Shown one piece after another: positions 1 through 6,646 of a stretch of DNA of 33,329 nt (within the stretch, counting starts at the first letter, position 1; the number at the start of each line of letters is the position of its first letter). Source of the DNA: Planktosalinus sp963977065 (GTDB taxonomy: Bacteria > Bacteroidota > Bacteroidia > Flavobacteriales > Flavobacteriaceae). Below the pieces are notes generated by a model. The model was not told the DNA's origin. It did no database searches and was given only the letters and a program-made list of their open reading frames with translations. The position numbers and the translations under genes are program-made. Where the stretch lies: positions 1 to 33,329 of the forward strand of contig CAXBNF010000028.1 of assembly GCA_963977065.1 (NCBI GenBank). Direction: 5' to 3'.

Positions 1-201
1 AAAACTGCCTCCATTTCTATAAGTAATATTTTCACCTCATATCTGGTTGACATCGCCGAAGCAGGTGGAATTGAAAATGCGATTCGTTATGATACCGGTT
101 TAAAAAATGGGTTGTATTTTTACCGTGGTATTTTGACTAATAAATCTATTTCAGATTGGTTTGATATGCCATATAGTGATATCAATCTTTTTATTCTTTA
201 A
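1..201 (+). CDS. ald: alanine dehydrogenase, C-terminal fragment (cut by window edge)
   Basis: Only the last 66 codons are present, open from base 1 to TAA at 199-201. The translation contains the stretch AGGIENAIRYDTGLKNGLYF followed by an ILTNKSISDWFDMPYSDIN-type ending, which I recognise as the C-terminus of Bacteroidota alanine dehydrogenase. That enzyme is cytoplasmic and NAD-dependent and converts L-alanine reversibly to pyruvate and ammonia. The Rossmann domain and catalytic residues lie outside the window, so activity cannot be judged. The next gene starts 4 bases after the stop, so the two are probably co-transcribed. Identity rests on the short tail only. Confidence 0.85.
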   Translation, partial: KTASISISNIFTSYLVDIAEAGGIENAIRYDTGLKNGLYFYRGILTNKSISDWFDMPYSDINLFIL

Positions 202-205
202 CTTA

Positions 206-580
206 ATGAAATTTATTCATCGCCTTGCTTATTATCTTTTTGGATTTTCTATTGGTCTTATTTTTTTGTTTTTTTTTCTAAGTAAAAAGGAAGCCAGCTG
301 CGATTACAGTCCGAATGCCAGAGTTAAAAAAAATATTAGAATCAAACCCAAAGTCTATTCTGAAGCTGTTTTGTCAAAGATGCAGGAAAATGCCCTTGAC
401 ACATCAATGGTTTCTGTTCTATTGAATAAAGGAAAGGTAGATTTCAGTGAAAGCAATACAAACTTAGATGTATGTAACATTTACACAATTACGGGGATGG
501 TGGATAATAAAAAATTAAAACTCAAAGTTGAAAACTGTCCTGAAGAAGCAATTATTCTTTTACTTTCAAAAATAGATTAA
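206..580 (+). CDS. small membrane-anchored DUF4258-type protein
   Basis: A 124-residue protein. I chose ATG 206, which begins MKFIHRLAYYLFGF, over the upstream in-frame ATG at 161 because that one lies inside the ald reading frame and its extra residues look like a shadow. Residues 7-26 form one strongly hydrophobic segment (LFGFSIGLIFLFFFL) with lysines on both sides, so it is a membrane anchor or uncleaved signal. The remainder is soluble, with cysteines near residues 32, 91 and 107. Small proteins annotated DUF4258 are common directly after ald in Flavobacteriaceae, which fits the 4-base gap here. No function is known. The stop overlaps the convergent proline dehydrogenase stop by 4 bases (TTAA). 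Confidence 0.7.
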   Translation: MKFIHRLAYYLFGFSIGLIFLFFFLSKKEASCDYSPNARVKKNIRIKPKVYSEAVLSKMQENALDTSMVSVLLNKGKVDFSESNTNLDVCNIYTITGMVDNKKLKLKVENCPEEAIILLLSKID

Positions 581-1749
581 ATATTTCTGCGTTTTTTTTC
601 TTTCTTTAATAAATTCAATTCTCTACTGGTTTGTCCGGCAACCGATGTGTTTTCTTCTGCTCTTCTAATTAAGTAGGGCATCACATCTTTTACAGGGCCA
701 AATGGCAAATACTTTGCAACATTATACCCGGCTAAAGCTAAATTGAAACTGATGTGATCACTCATTCCATAAAGTTGTCCAAACCAAACCCGCTTATCAT
801 CTTTTTCAATTCCTTTTTGTTTTAAAAGATCCATGGCCAAATAACAACTTTCCTCATTGTGTGTACCAATAAAAACTGTCATAATATCGGGATGATCAAA
901 CAAAAAAGACATAATTGAATTAAAAATAGAATCAGTTGCCTTTTTAGATTCACAAATTGGACTTTTATATCCTTTTTCCTCAGCCCTTTTGTTTTCTTTT
1001 TCCAGATAAGCGCCTCTTACTATTTTAAACCCTAACTTAAAACCTTCATCAGATGCAAAACTTAATACTTCCTTCAAATAATCAAGCCGATCCCAACGGT
1101 AACATTGAATTGTATTGTAAACAACCACCTTTTCTCTATTGTATTTTCTCATCATTTCAAGAATAAGATCATCTGCCGCTTTTTGCATCCAGCTTTCTTC
1201 TGCGTCAATAAGTAAAGCAACACCTGTATCTGAACACATTTGACAAACTTTATCAAATCGCTCTTTAATTTTTTCCCATTCTATTCGTTCAATGGTCGTT
1301 AAAGGTTCATTTTCAGAAATTTTTCTATATACTTCAAGCCTTCCAAACCCGGTGGGTTTAAATACTGAAAATGGAAGTGCATTTTTATTTTTCGCGAACT
1401 CTGTTAGGCGTAACACTTTATCTGTTGCAATATCAAAAGACATTTCAAGGTTTTTTCCCTCAACAGAATAATCAAGAACTGAAAAAACATTTTTTTGATA
1501 CATATTCTCAACCACAGGAAGACAATCTTCTTCATTTACACCCCCACAAAAATGGTCAAATACCGTTGAACGTATGAGACCTTCTACCGGTAAATTAACA
1601 TTTAAAGCAAATTTTGTAGCGGCAGTACCAATTTTCACAAGTGGTTCATTTCCAATCATTTTAAATAAAAAGTAAGCGCGTTCCAGTTCAGAATCTGTTT
1701 TAAGAGAAAAGGCAACTTCTGTGTTTTCAAAAAGATGGTTATCGTGCAT
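577..1749 (-). CDS. proline dehydrogenase (monofunctional, FAD-dependent)
   Basis: A 390-residue ProDH-family TIM barrel. It would oxidise L-proline to delta-1-pyrroline-5-carboxylate with electrons passed through FAD to the respiratory chain. Visible family features are LLIDAEESW (about 179-187), the FKIVRGAYLEKE segment (241-252), GTHNE (295-299) and the C-terminal LPFGPVKDVMPYLIRRAEEN block (348-367), which carries the arginine pair expected to bind the substrate carboxylate. The length suits the monofunctional enzyme; there is no fused P5C dehydrogenase as in PutA. Start ATG at 1749 has a TATATTTG -7 element about 22 bases upstream. The neighbouring ald and Lrp-type genes fit an amino-acid catabolism setting. 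Confidence 0.93.
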   Translation of the reverse strand: MHDNHLFENTEVAFSLKTDSELERAYFLFKMIGNEPLVKIGTAATKFALNVNLPVEGLIRSTVFDHFCGGVNEEDCLPVVENMYQKNVFSVLDYSVEGKNLEMSFDIATDKVLRLTEFAKNKNALPFSVFKPTGFGRLEVYRKISENEPLTTIERIEWEKIKERFDKVCQMCSDTGVALLIDAEESWMQKAADDLILEMMRKYNREKVVVYNTIQCYRWDRLDYLKEVLSFASDEGFKLGFKIVRGAYLEKENKRAEEKGYKSPICESKKATDSIFNSIMSFLFDHPDIMTVFIGTHNEESCYLAMDLLKQKGIEKDDKRVWFGQLYGMSDHISFNLALAGYNVAKYLPFGPVKDVMPYLIRRAEENTSVAGQTSRELNLLKKEKKRRNI

Positions 1750-1770
1750 AAATATTTATAGTTAATCTTA

Positions 1771-1778
1771 CAAATATA
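1771..1778 (-). promoter_or_regulatory. -7 element of the proline dehydrogenase promoter
   Basis: On the minus strand this reads TATATTTG, an exact match to the Bacteroidota -7 consensus TAnnTTTG, 21 bases before the proline dehydrogenase ATG. No good -33 TTTG is visible at the usual 19-21 base distance, so the assignment rests on the -7 element and its position alone. Confidence 0.5.
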
Positions 1779-1845
1779 CTTAGTTTTATTGCTATTTTTT
1801 AAGTTTTCTCCTTATTTTCACTCTTCAAAAAAGCAACAATTTACT

Positions 1846-2916
1846 ATGAATTCTATCGTGACTACTGATTATTCAATACACCTTGACACAAACAAATACA
1901 AGGCTCTAAATCAACATATTGAATTATTATCTCCTACAAAAATAGTAGTTCTAACAGATAGCAATACACATCAATTTTGCCTTGACTATTTCAATTCTAA
2001 ATTAGAGGTAAAATGTTCCATAGAATATAAAAGCATACCCGCTGGAGAACGGTTTAAAAATATCGAAACCTGTAAAGAACTATGGCAGTTTTTTTCTGAA
2101 ATAACATTGGATAGAAAGGCACTCATCATCAATCTTGGTGGTGGTGTCATAACAGACCTAGGCGGTTTTGTTGCTTCAACATATTTGCGTGGTTTGGCAT
2201 ACATAAACATCCCCACCACCCTCCTATCAATGGTTGATGCATCAATTGGAGGAAAAACGGGTATTGATTTAGATTTGCTAAAAAATCAAATCGGGCTTAT
2301 CGTAAATCCCAAAGCAGTAATTATTGACACTCATTATTTAAAGACGCTTCCTCAGGAAGAATTTAATTCTGGTGTTGCTGAAATTATAAAACACGGCTTG
2401 ATTCATTCAGAATCTTACTGGAATAAAGTTTCTAAATCTAAAATAGTACTTGATGAAACACTAAAAGAAGTTATTTATCAATCTATTTTAATTAAAAAGG
2501 AAGTTGTTGAAAAGGACCCAACAGAACAAAACTTAAGAAAAACATTGAATTTTGGTCACACATTGGGTCATGCTATTGAATCATATTCACACCTCAACAA
2601 AGGTTTCAAGCACCTACTTCATGGTGAAGCTATAGGCATAGGACTCATTTTAGCTTGTCATATTTCAAATGAAGTGATGGGATTTCCAAAAGATACCCTT
2701 GATAAGCTTGTGCAAGTCTATTCTAGATATTTTGTTAAAATTTCTTTTACAAAGACTGACATAGATGAAATCTTGAATCTTTTAAAGTTTGATAAAAAGA
2801 ATACACACGGAAAAGTGAATTTTGTATTGCTCAATGATATAGGTTCATACACCATTAAGGGAGATGTTTCTTTAGAAACGATTTATAACGCTTTTGATTT
2901 TTATTTAGAATTGTAA
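1846..2916 (+). CDS. aroB: 3-dehydroquinate synthase
   Basis: A 356-residue enzyme that cyclises DAHP to 3-dehydroquinate, the second step of the shikimate pathway, using NAD+ and a divalent metal in the cytoplasm. Diagnostic segments are INLGGGVITDLGGFVAS (about 95-111, NAD binding), TTLLSMVDASIGGKTGI (124-140), GVAEIIKHGLI (176-186, metal-ligand glutamate) and NFGHTLGHAIE (with the metal-binding histidine). I chose ATG 1846 over the in-frame ATG 1789. The extra 19 residues are low-complexity (FFKFSPYFHSSKKQQF), and the family normally starts just before the first strand. It is divergent from proline dehydrogenase. Other aro genes are not nearby, which is usual in this phylum. Confidence 0.95.
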   Translation: MNSIVTTDYSIHLDTNKYKALNQHIELLSPTKIVVLTDSNTHQFCLDYFNSKLEVKCSIEYKSIPAGERFKNIETCKELWQFFSEITLDRKALIINLGGGVITDLGGFVASTYLRGLAYINIPTTLLSMVDASIGGKTGIDLDLLKNQIGLIVNPKAVIIDTHYLKTLPQEEFNSGVAEIIKHGLIHSESYWNKVSKSKIVLDETLKEVIYQSILIKKEVVEKDPTEQNLRKTLNFGHTLGHAIESYSHLNKGFKHLLHGEAIGIGLILACHISNEVMGFPKDTLDKLVQVYSRYFVKISFTKTDIDEILNLLKFDKKNTHGKVNFVLLNDIGSYTIKGDVSLETIYNAFDFYLEL

Positions 2917-2937
2917 TAATCTATGTGATTTTCATCT

Positions 2938-2963
2938 TTTTTTTTTGTTGCATCAAAAAAAAA
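2938..2963. repeat. A/T stem-loop between aroB and the acidic orphan gene
   Basis: Nine T plus G, a six-base loop (TTGCAT), then C plus nine A form a perfect 10-bp inverted repeat. It starts 22 bases after the aroB stop and ends 38 bases before the next ATG. With a single G-C pair it would be a weak terminator at best. It may simply be a homopolymer pair. Confidence 0.3.
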
Positions 2964-3001
2964 TGTAGTTTTAATATTATTATAACCAATCCCCAAAACT
3001 T

Positions 3002-3316
3002 ATGAAACGTGTTATCGTTGATTTTAAAAAACTAACACCTGAAATTTTATCTCTGTTGGTTGAAAAATATCCCTTTGGATATGATGATGTAGACATCATC
3101 ACTTTCAAAAACTTAAAAGGAGAGCTTGTAGAGGCGGTTGAAGTAAAAAAAGGAGACGACATTTACCTAGTAAAGGTGAGTTCAAAGTTAGTCAATTCAA
3201 TGGCAAATTTTGATGAAGATGACTATGATGCAGATGATTTTAATGAACCCATTGTTGAATTACCAGAAAAACCTCTTGATGAAATGGAAGATGATGACAA
3301 TGAAAAATTAGTCTAA
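3002..3316 (+). CDS. small acidic conserved-type protein of unknown function
   Basis: 104 residues with no signal peptide and no membrane segment, so it should be cytoplasmic. The N-terminal half (MKRVIVDFKKLTPEILSLL, then KYPFGYDDVDIITFKNLKGE) looks like a small alpha/beta fold. The C-terminal 35 residues are strikingly acidic, with runs such as FDEDDYDADDFNEP and LDEMEDDDNE. Acidic tails of this type occur on proteins that bind basic partners or mimic nucleic acid, but nothing here identifies a partner. I do not recognise a named family. It follows aroB after 85 bases and its end overlaps the convergent DinB-like gene by 9 bases. Consistent codon pattern and flavobacterial synteny suggest a real gene. 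Confidence 0.7.
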   Translation: MKRVIVDFKKLTPEILSLLVEKYPFGYDDVDIITFKNLKGELVEAVEVKKGDDIYLVKVSSKLVNSMANFDEDDYDADDFNEPIVELPEKPLDEMEDDDNEKLV

Positions 3317-3835
3317 AAGGTATCTGGTTTTACAAATCTCTAAGTGGTGCAATTCGTGACCTGATATCACATAGCCCAATGCCCTCACAGACATTCTATT
3401 TCCACTGGCAATCCCTGACCGCACTAAAACTTTTGAATCAAATCCGGCGAAAAAATCAAAGGTTGATTTTCTAACGCTTTTGTATTCATTTAATATATCT
3501 TTAATTTGTCTTTGATTTGCATTTGATTCCAAAACATACTCATCCTGGTCAAATCCTATCAATTCATTTTTATCATTCCTTGAAAATCGTAAAGCCCTGT
3601 ATGACATAATACGCTCTGTATCAATACAATGAAGTAATACTTCTTTCAGCGTCCATTTATTTGGAGCATACTTAAACAACGCTTGTTCATCTGATAGGTT
3701 TTCAAAAAAAGAAAAAAAAGAGTGAGAACTTTGCTGAAGTGCTTCATCAATAGAAAAATCAGGAGCTAGTTCAATATACCTCTTGTAAAAAGGAGCATAT
3801 TCAGTTTCATCTAATAAGCTTTTGAATGACATCAT
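3308..3835 (-). CDS. DinB-superfamily protein
   Basis: 175 residues with the four-helix DinB/YfiT-like signature: WTLKEVLLHCIDTERIM in the middle, RALRFSRND following, and GHELHHLEICKTRYL at the C-terminus. The spaced histidines (one in LLHCID, two in HELHH) match the metal-binding triad of the superfamily. Members include thiol-dependent transferases, such as bacillithiol or mycothiol enzymes, and many uncharacterised proteins, so no reaction can be assigned. The gene overlaps the upstream Lrp/AsnC gene in a TAATG arrangement, which implies translational coupling. Two ATG codons are adjacent at the start (MMSFKS) and the first is the one in the overlap. Confidence 0.85.
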   Translation of the reverse strand: MMSFKSLLDETEYAPFYKRYIELAPDFSIDEALQQSSHSFFSFFENLSDEQALFKYAPNKWTLKEVLLHCIDTERIMSYRALRFSRNDKNELIGFDQDEYVLESNANQRQIKDILNEYKSVRKSTFDFFAGFDSKVLVRSGIASGNRMSVRALGYVISGHELHHLEICKTRYLLD

Positions 3836-4311
3836 TAATTGTCAAAAATATGGTGCATTAAACGACGTTTGTCATTAATACTTTCCTCAAGTGAAATCAT
3901 GGTTTCGGTTCTTAAGACACCTTCAATATCATCAATTTCATAAATAATATCTTTTGCATGTGTAGTGTCTTGAGCTCTAATTTTACAGAAAATATTAAAC
4001 TTTCCGGTAGTAATATGAGCTACAGTAACATTTGGAATTGTTTTGAGTCGTTCCAACACGAATTTTGTTTGTGAGGTTTTTTGGAGAAAAATCCCAACAT
4101 AAGCAATAAAAGAATAGCCTAACTTAGTATAGTCAACCGTCAATGAAGAGCCTGTTATAATTCCGGCATCTTCCATTTTTTTTACTCGTACGTGAATTGT
4201 TCCGGCTGAAACATTGTGCTTTTTAGCAATATCAGTAAAAGGAACTCTTGAGTTATCAATTAACATATCAAGTATTTGATGATCAACATTATCAAGTTTA
4301 AATTTGGACAT
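3835..4311 (-). CDS. Lrp/AsnC-family transcriptional regulator
   Basis: 158 residues with the classic two-domain architecture. An N-terminal winged helix-turn-helix (about 5-60) includes DHQILDMLIDNSRVPFTDIA and the recognition-helix region NVSAGTIHVRVKKMEDAGII. A C-terminal RAM ligand-binding domain (about 68-145) contains TTGKFNIFCKIRAQDT. Family members oligomerise and sense amino acids to control amino-acid metabolism. Nearby ald and proline dehydrogenase are natural but unproven targets. ATG 4311 is preceded by a TATCTTTG -7 element. The stop codon shares its final A with the DinB-like start, so the two form an operon. Confidence 0.95.
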   Translation of the reverse strand: MSKFKLDNVDHQILDMLIDNSRVPFTDIAKKHNVSAGTIHVRVKKMEDAGIITGSSLTVDYTKLGYSFIAYVGIFLQKTSQTKFVLERLKTIPNVTVAHITTGKFNIFCKIRAQDTTHAKDIIYEIDDIEGVLRTETMISLEESINDKRRLMHHIFDN

Positions 4312-4337
4312 TTTTTATATTTTTATTGATTTATCTG

Positions 4338-4345
4338 CAAAGATA
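4338..4345 (-). promoter_or_regulatory. -7 element of the Lrp/AsnC-DinB operon
   Basis: The minus strand reads TATCTTTG, an exact TAnnTTTG match, 26 bases upstream of the Lrp/AsnC ATG. No clear -33 partner is seen at 19-21 bases. Confidence 0.5.
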
Positions 4346-4389
4346 AGCGCATTTATGAAAAATATTCTTAAACAAAAACTAAAAAAAGA

Positions 4390-5526
4390 CTAAATCATTG
4401 ATATTTTTTCATTTTCGATTGATAAATCCTTGATAATTTGGTGATTTTGAATTGTGGAATTATCATTAATAAAAACTGACTTCCCATTTGCTTTCAAATT
4501 CTTATGGGCAAAAAACTTTGATAAGTCTCCTATTTTATGGACCTTGGGAACAAACTCTATTTTCTTATTAAGTAATTTTTCTTCAAACTGAATAGCTATA
4601 TCAACAAGCTCTGAAATATTTGAAGCTTTTGCATTTCTGATAATTACGTCAAAAAACAATTTTTTATTTTCAGGAATTGTTACATAATATTTGATTTCAG
4701 GTAATAAAGTTTTTGTAGTTGAAACTAACTCTAAAAGATATATCAGGGAATAAAAAATATATTCTCTTGTTTTTTCACGCAGATAATCCCCCGGATAATG
4801 CCCGGCTTCAAATAATATTGTTGGCACATCCAGAGATTGAAAACTATCTCCCACGCAGTTGATATTAAAAGCATCATCATATCTCCCAACGTGATTGGGA
4901 ATCAAAGGCTGTAATTTTTGATTTATTGAGGAGATTAGTTGCATTGCATAAGCTCTGGTTTTTGTAATTGATTTAGATTTGTCTGCAGACGGTGCTAAAA
5001 AAGAAATAACCGCAGATTTTGCCGTATTTCCTACCGAGAAAATACTGCGTTGATCGTGCATATTTAAGCACAAATCAGGTTTAAAGGCTTCAAAAACATT
5101 GAACAATACCCTAGTTTCCTTCTGAGATTTGTTTTGCGCATCTCTGTTTAAATCAATATTGTTTGCATTTTCCCGGGTATAGCACTCTGCTCCATCCGGA
5201 TTGAGCATTGGAAGCACTTTAATTGTACAGCTTTTCAATACTTGCTCCTGCAAAGCTCCTTCAAAACTCAAAAAATTTAATAAATCAAAAATAGATTTAG
5301 TAGTCGTCGATTCATTACCATGCATTTGCGACCACATCAATATTTTGAAATTTCCTGTTCCTAACGTTATGGAATGTAATTTTCTGTTCTCTTCAGAATA
5401 ACCTTCAACTTGTGTTAAAAATATTTTAGAATAATTATTCAATACAGGGGCTATGGATTCAAATGTAATATACCTCCCGAAAAGTGATTGTTCTTTATAT
5501 TGATTAAAAAAAAATTCTGTATTCAT
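4390..5526 (-). CDS. M14-family zinc carboxypeptidase-like protein, probably cytoplasmic
   Basis: 378 residues from ATG 5526; an in-frame TTG two codons upstream is less likely. Peptidase-M14 features are present: MHGNEST (about 68-74) gives the HxxE zinc pair, LPMLNPDGAECYTRENANNIDLNRD follows the family pattern, the third zinc ligand is probably the histidine in NMHDQR (157), and the catalytic glutamate is in ILFEAGHYPGDYLREKTREY (about 240). All catalytic positions look intact. There is no signal peptide, unlike secreted digestive carboxypeptidases, so it may trim cytoplasmic peptides or muropeptides; that is inference. It is divergent from an XRE regulator, and a palindrome of the same class as those at the regulator promoter lies 14 bases from its start. 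Confidence 0.88.
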   Translation of the reverse strand: MNTEFFFNQYKEQSLFGRYITFESIAPVLNNYSKIFLTQVEGYSEENRKLHSITLGTGNFKILMWSQMHGNESTTTKSIFDLLNFLSFEGALQEQVLKSCTIKVLPMLNPDGAECYTRENANNIDLNRDAQNKSQKETRVLFNVFEAFKPDLCLNMHDQRSIFSVGNTAKSAVISFLAPSADKSKSITKTRAYAMQLISSINQKLQPLIPNHVGRYDDAFNINCVGDSFQSLDVPTILFEAGHYPGDYLREKTREYIFYSLIYLLELVSTTKTLLPEIKYYVTIPENKKLFFDVIIRNAKASNISELVDIAIQFEEKLLNKKIEFVPKVHKIGDLSKFFAHKNLKANGKSVFINDNSTIQNHQIIKDLSIENEKISMI

Positions 5527-5539
5527 TTTCAATTTTATA

Positions 5540-5551
5540 TTACAAATGTAA
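5540..5551. promoter_or_regulatory. operator-like palindrome A (TTACAAATGTAA)
   Basis: A 5-bp perfect inverted repeat with a 2-base centre, TTACA-AA-TGTAA. Read on the minus strand it contains TACATTTG, an exact -7 element, 17 bases upstream of the M14 peptidase ATG. A protein bound here would block that promoter. The same core recurs at 5562, 5596, 5786 and 5820. Confidence 0.6.
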
Positions 5552-5561
5552 ACAAGCTAAA

Positions 5562-5577
5562 GTTTACAACTGTAAAC
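5562..5577. promoter_or_regulatory. operator-like palindrome B (GTTTACAACTGTAAAC)
   Basis: The best copy: a perfect 7-bp inverted repeat with a 2-base centre. It starts 10 bases after palindrome A ends, a centre-to-centre distance of 24 bp (about two and a quarter helical turns). It sits where the -33 region of the M14 peptidase promoter would fall. Confidence 0.65.
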
Positions 5578-5595
5578 TAAAATAAAAGTCATTTT

Positions 5596-5610
5596 GTTTA
5601 CAATGGTAAT
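5596..5610. promoter_or_regulatory. operator-like palindrome C (GTTTACAATGGTAAT), imperfect
   Basis: One intact half site (GTTTACA) and one with a single change (GGTAAT instead of TGTAA). The centre is 33-34 bp from palindrome B, about three helical turns. It is considered part of the same set because the central sequence closely matches the copy at the regulator start codon. Confidence 0.45.
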
Positions 5611-5689
5611 AAATTATATAGTTTAATTCCTGTCATTTGTTGCTTAAGGAGTAATAAGAATAAATATTAAGTTAAAGTAGTTTATATTA

Positions 5690-5708
5690 TTAAATATCAG
5701 ATATTTAA
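5690..5708. repeat. perfect 9-1-9 palindrome TTAAATATCAGATATTTAA
   Basis: Arms of nine bases around a single A, in the middle of the divergent intergenic region between the M14 peptidase and the XRE gene. It differs in sequence from the TTACAnnTGTAA set, so it is either a site for another regulator or a chance palindrome in very AT-rich DNA. Confidence 0.4.
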
Positions 5709-5762
5709 GTGTTTTCATATAAAGTATTAATTCTATTATGTATACTATTTATTGGCCATTAT

Positions 5763-5797
5763 TTTGTTTATTTTACAAATATAAATTACATTTGTAA
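5763..5797 (+). promoter_or_regulatory. promoter of the XRE regulator with embedded operator D
   Basis: TTTG at 5763-5766, exactly 20 bases, then TACATTTG at 5787-5794: both boxes and the spacing match the Bacteroidota housekeeping consensus. The -7 box lies inside the palindrome TTACATTTGTAA (5786-5797), and a degenerate copy (TTACAAATATAA, 5773-5784) lies between the boxes. A regulator binding this palindrome would exclude RNA polymerase, as expected for negative autoregulation. Confidence 0.7.
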
Positions 5798-5818
5798 TCA
5801 ATAGGTACCTTAACTTAA

Positions 5819-5833
5819 GTTACAATGGTAAAC
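5819..5833 (+). promoter_or_regulatory. operator-like palindrome E over the XRE start codon (GTTACAATGGTAAAC)
   Basis: The core TTACA-AT-GGTAA spans the ATG at 5825-5827, one mismatch from the perfect palindrome. Bound protein would sit on the early transcribed region about 25-30 bases after the -7 box. The coding consequence is that the protein begins MVN. Confidence 0.5.
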
Positions 5834-6232
5834 AGTGGCGATTTTGCTAAAAGACTCCAAGAAATTATGGATTTTTATGGACTCTCCTCTTCTGCATTGG
5901 CAGATGAAATTGATTTTAACAGATCAAGTATTTCTCATTTGCTTTCTGGAAGAAACAAACCTAGTTTGGAATTTGTTATGAAAATTCTTGAAAAATTTCC
6001 CGACGTAAAATTATATTGGTTATTAAATGGCAAAGGAAGTTTTCCTGATTCTGATCCAGAAAATGAATTCTCTAAAAAAACAGAATCAATTCCTACCCCT
6101 GTTGCTGAAAATGAAATTTCAAAAAATGAAAGCAAAGAATTTTCAAATCTCAAAGATTTAAATAATCAGCAACTCATAGAACGTATCATTATTTTCTATA
6201 AAAATGGTTCATTTAAAGAATATAAAAATTAG
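5825..6232 (+). CDS. XRE-family helix-turn-helix regulator
   Basis: 135 residues. The N-terminal HTH (about 5-62) has the Cro/C1-type pattern: FAKRLQEIMDFYGLSSSALA, then DEIDFNRSSISHLLSGRNKP as turn and recognition helix, then SLEFVMKILEKFPDVKLYWLL. The C-terminal half (about 70-135) is polar and probably flexible (ENEFSKKTESIPTPVAENEI), ending in a short helix LNNQQLIERIIIFYK that may dimerise. There is no ligand-binding or peptidase domain. It is divergent from the M14 peptidase, and the intergenic palindromes overlap its promoter and its start codon. This strongly suggests that it represses itself and perhaps the peptidase. Binding by this protein rather than another is inference. Confidence 0.88.
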   Translation: MVNSGDFAKRLQEIMDFYGLSSSALADEIDFNRSSISHLLSGRNKPSLEFVMKILEKFPDVKLYWLLNGKGSFPDSDPENEFSKKTESIPTPVAENEISKNESKEFSNLKDLNNQQLIERIIIFYKNGSFKEYKN

Positions 6233-6274
6233 TACCCTTCCATTTTTTTATTGAAATTTGTAAAAAAAACAAAA

Positions 6275-6646
6275 ATGCGCTATACAGTTTCTTTGCTTCT
6301 CTTTATCTTTTTGATTTCTTGTTACAATCCTGAAAGAAAATGTGAAAATTTTAGAACAGGTACCTTTGAATTTGAAGCAATAGTTGGTTCTGAAATTCTC
6401 AAAACAACCTTTGTTCGAAATGACAGTATTGAAATTGACTATTTTAGAGGTAAAGCAGACACTTCCTCTATTCGATGGATAAATGATTGTGAATACATCT
6501 TAAAAAAACTAAATCCGCGAAGTATGGCTGATGAAAAGTCTATTCACATGAAAATTCTTACCACAGATAAAGACACATACACGTTTGAGTATAATATTGT
6601 TGGGCAAAATAATAAAGAGCGCGGCACAGCAAGGCGCATTAACTAG
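6275..6646 (+). CDS. small lipoprotein of unknown function
   Basis: 124 residues from ATG 6275, MRYTVSLLLFIFLISCYNPE. This start puts the lipobox LISC (cysteine at residue 16) directly after a short basic n-region and hydrophobic core, so it is preferred to the upstream TTG at 6251. The mature part is a small beta-rich domain with FRTGTFEFEAIVG, SIEIDYFRGKADTSSIRW and DTYTFEYNIVGQ. Similar short lipoproteins sit next to topoisomerase IV genes in flavobacteria and have sometimes been labelled as topoisomerase IV. Nothing in this sequence supports that; it is an envelope protein. Its TAG overlaps the convergent parC TAG by 4 bases (CTAG). Confidence 0.75.
   Translation: MRYTVSLLLFIFLISCYNPERKCENFRTGTFEFEAIVGSEILKTTFVRNDSIEIDYFRGKADTSSIRWINDCEYILKKLNPRSMADEKSIHMKILTTDKDTYTFEYNIVGQNNKERGTARRIN

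Noticed and set aside
1789..1845. Longer aroB start
   Set aside because: The added residues are low-complexity and unlike the family N-terminus; ATG 1846 gives the normal length.
5533..5824. Possible CRISPR-like or phage attachment region because of repeated TTACA blocks
   Set aside because: The repeats are inverted and short, the spacing is irregular and lacks spacers, and no cas or integrase gene is present; operators fit better.
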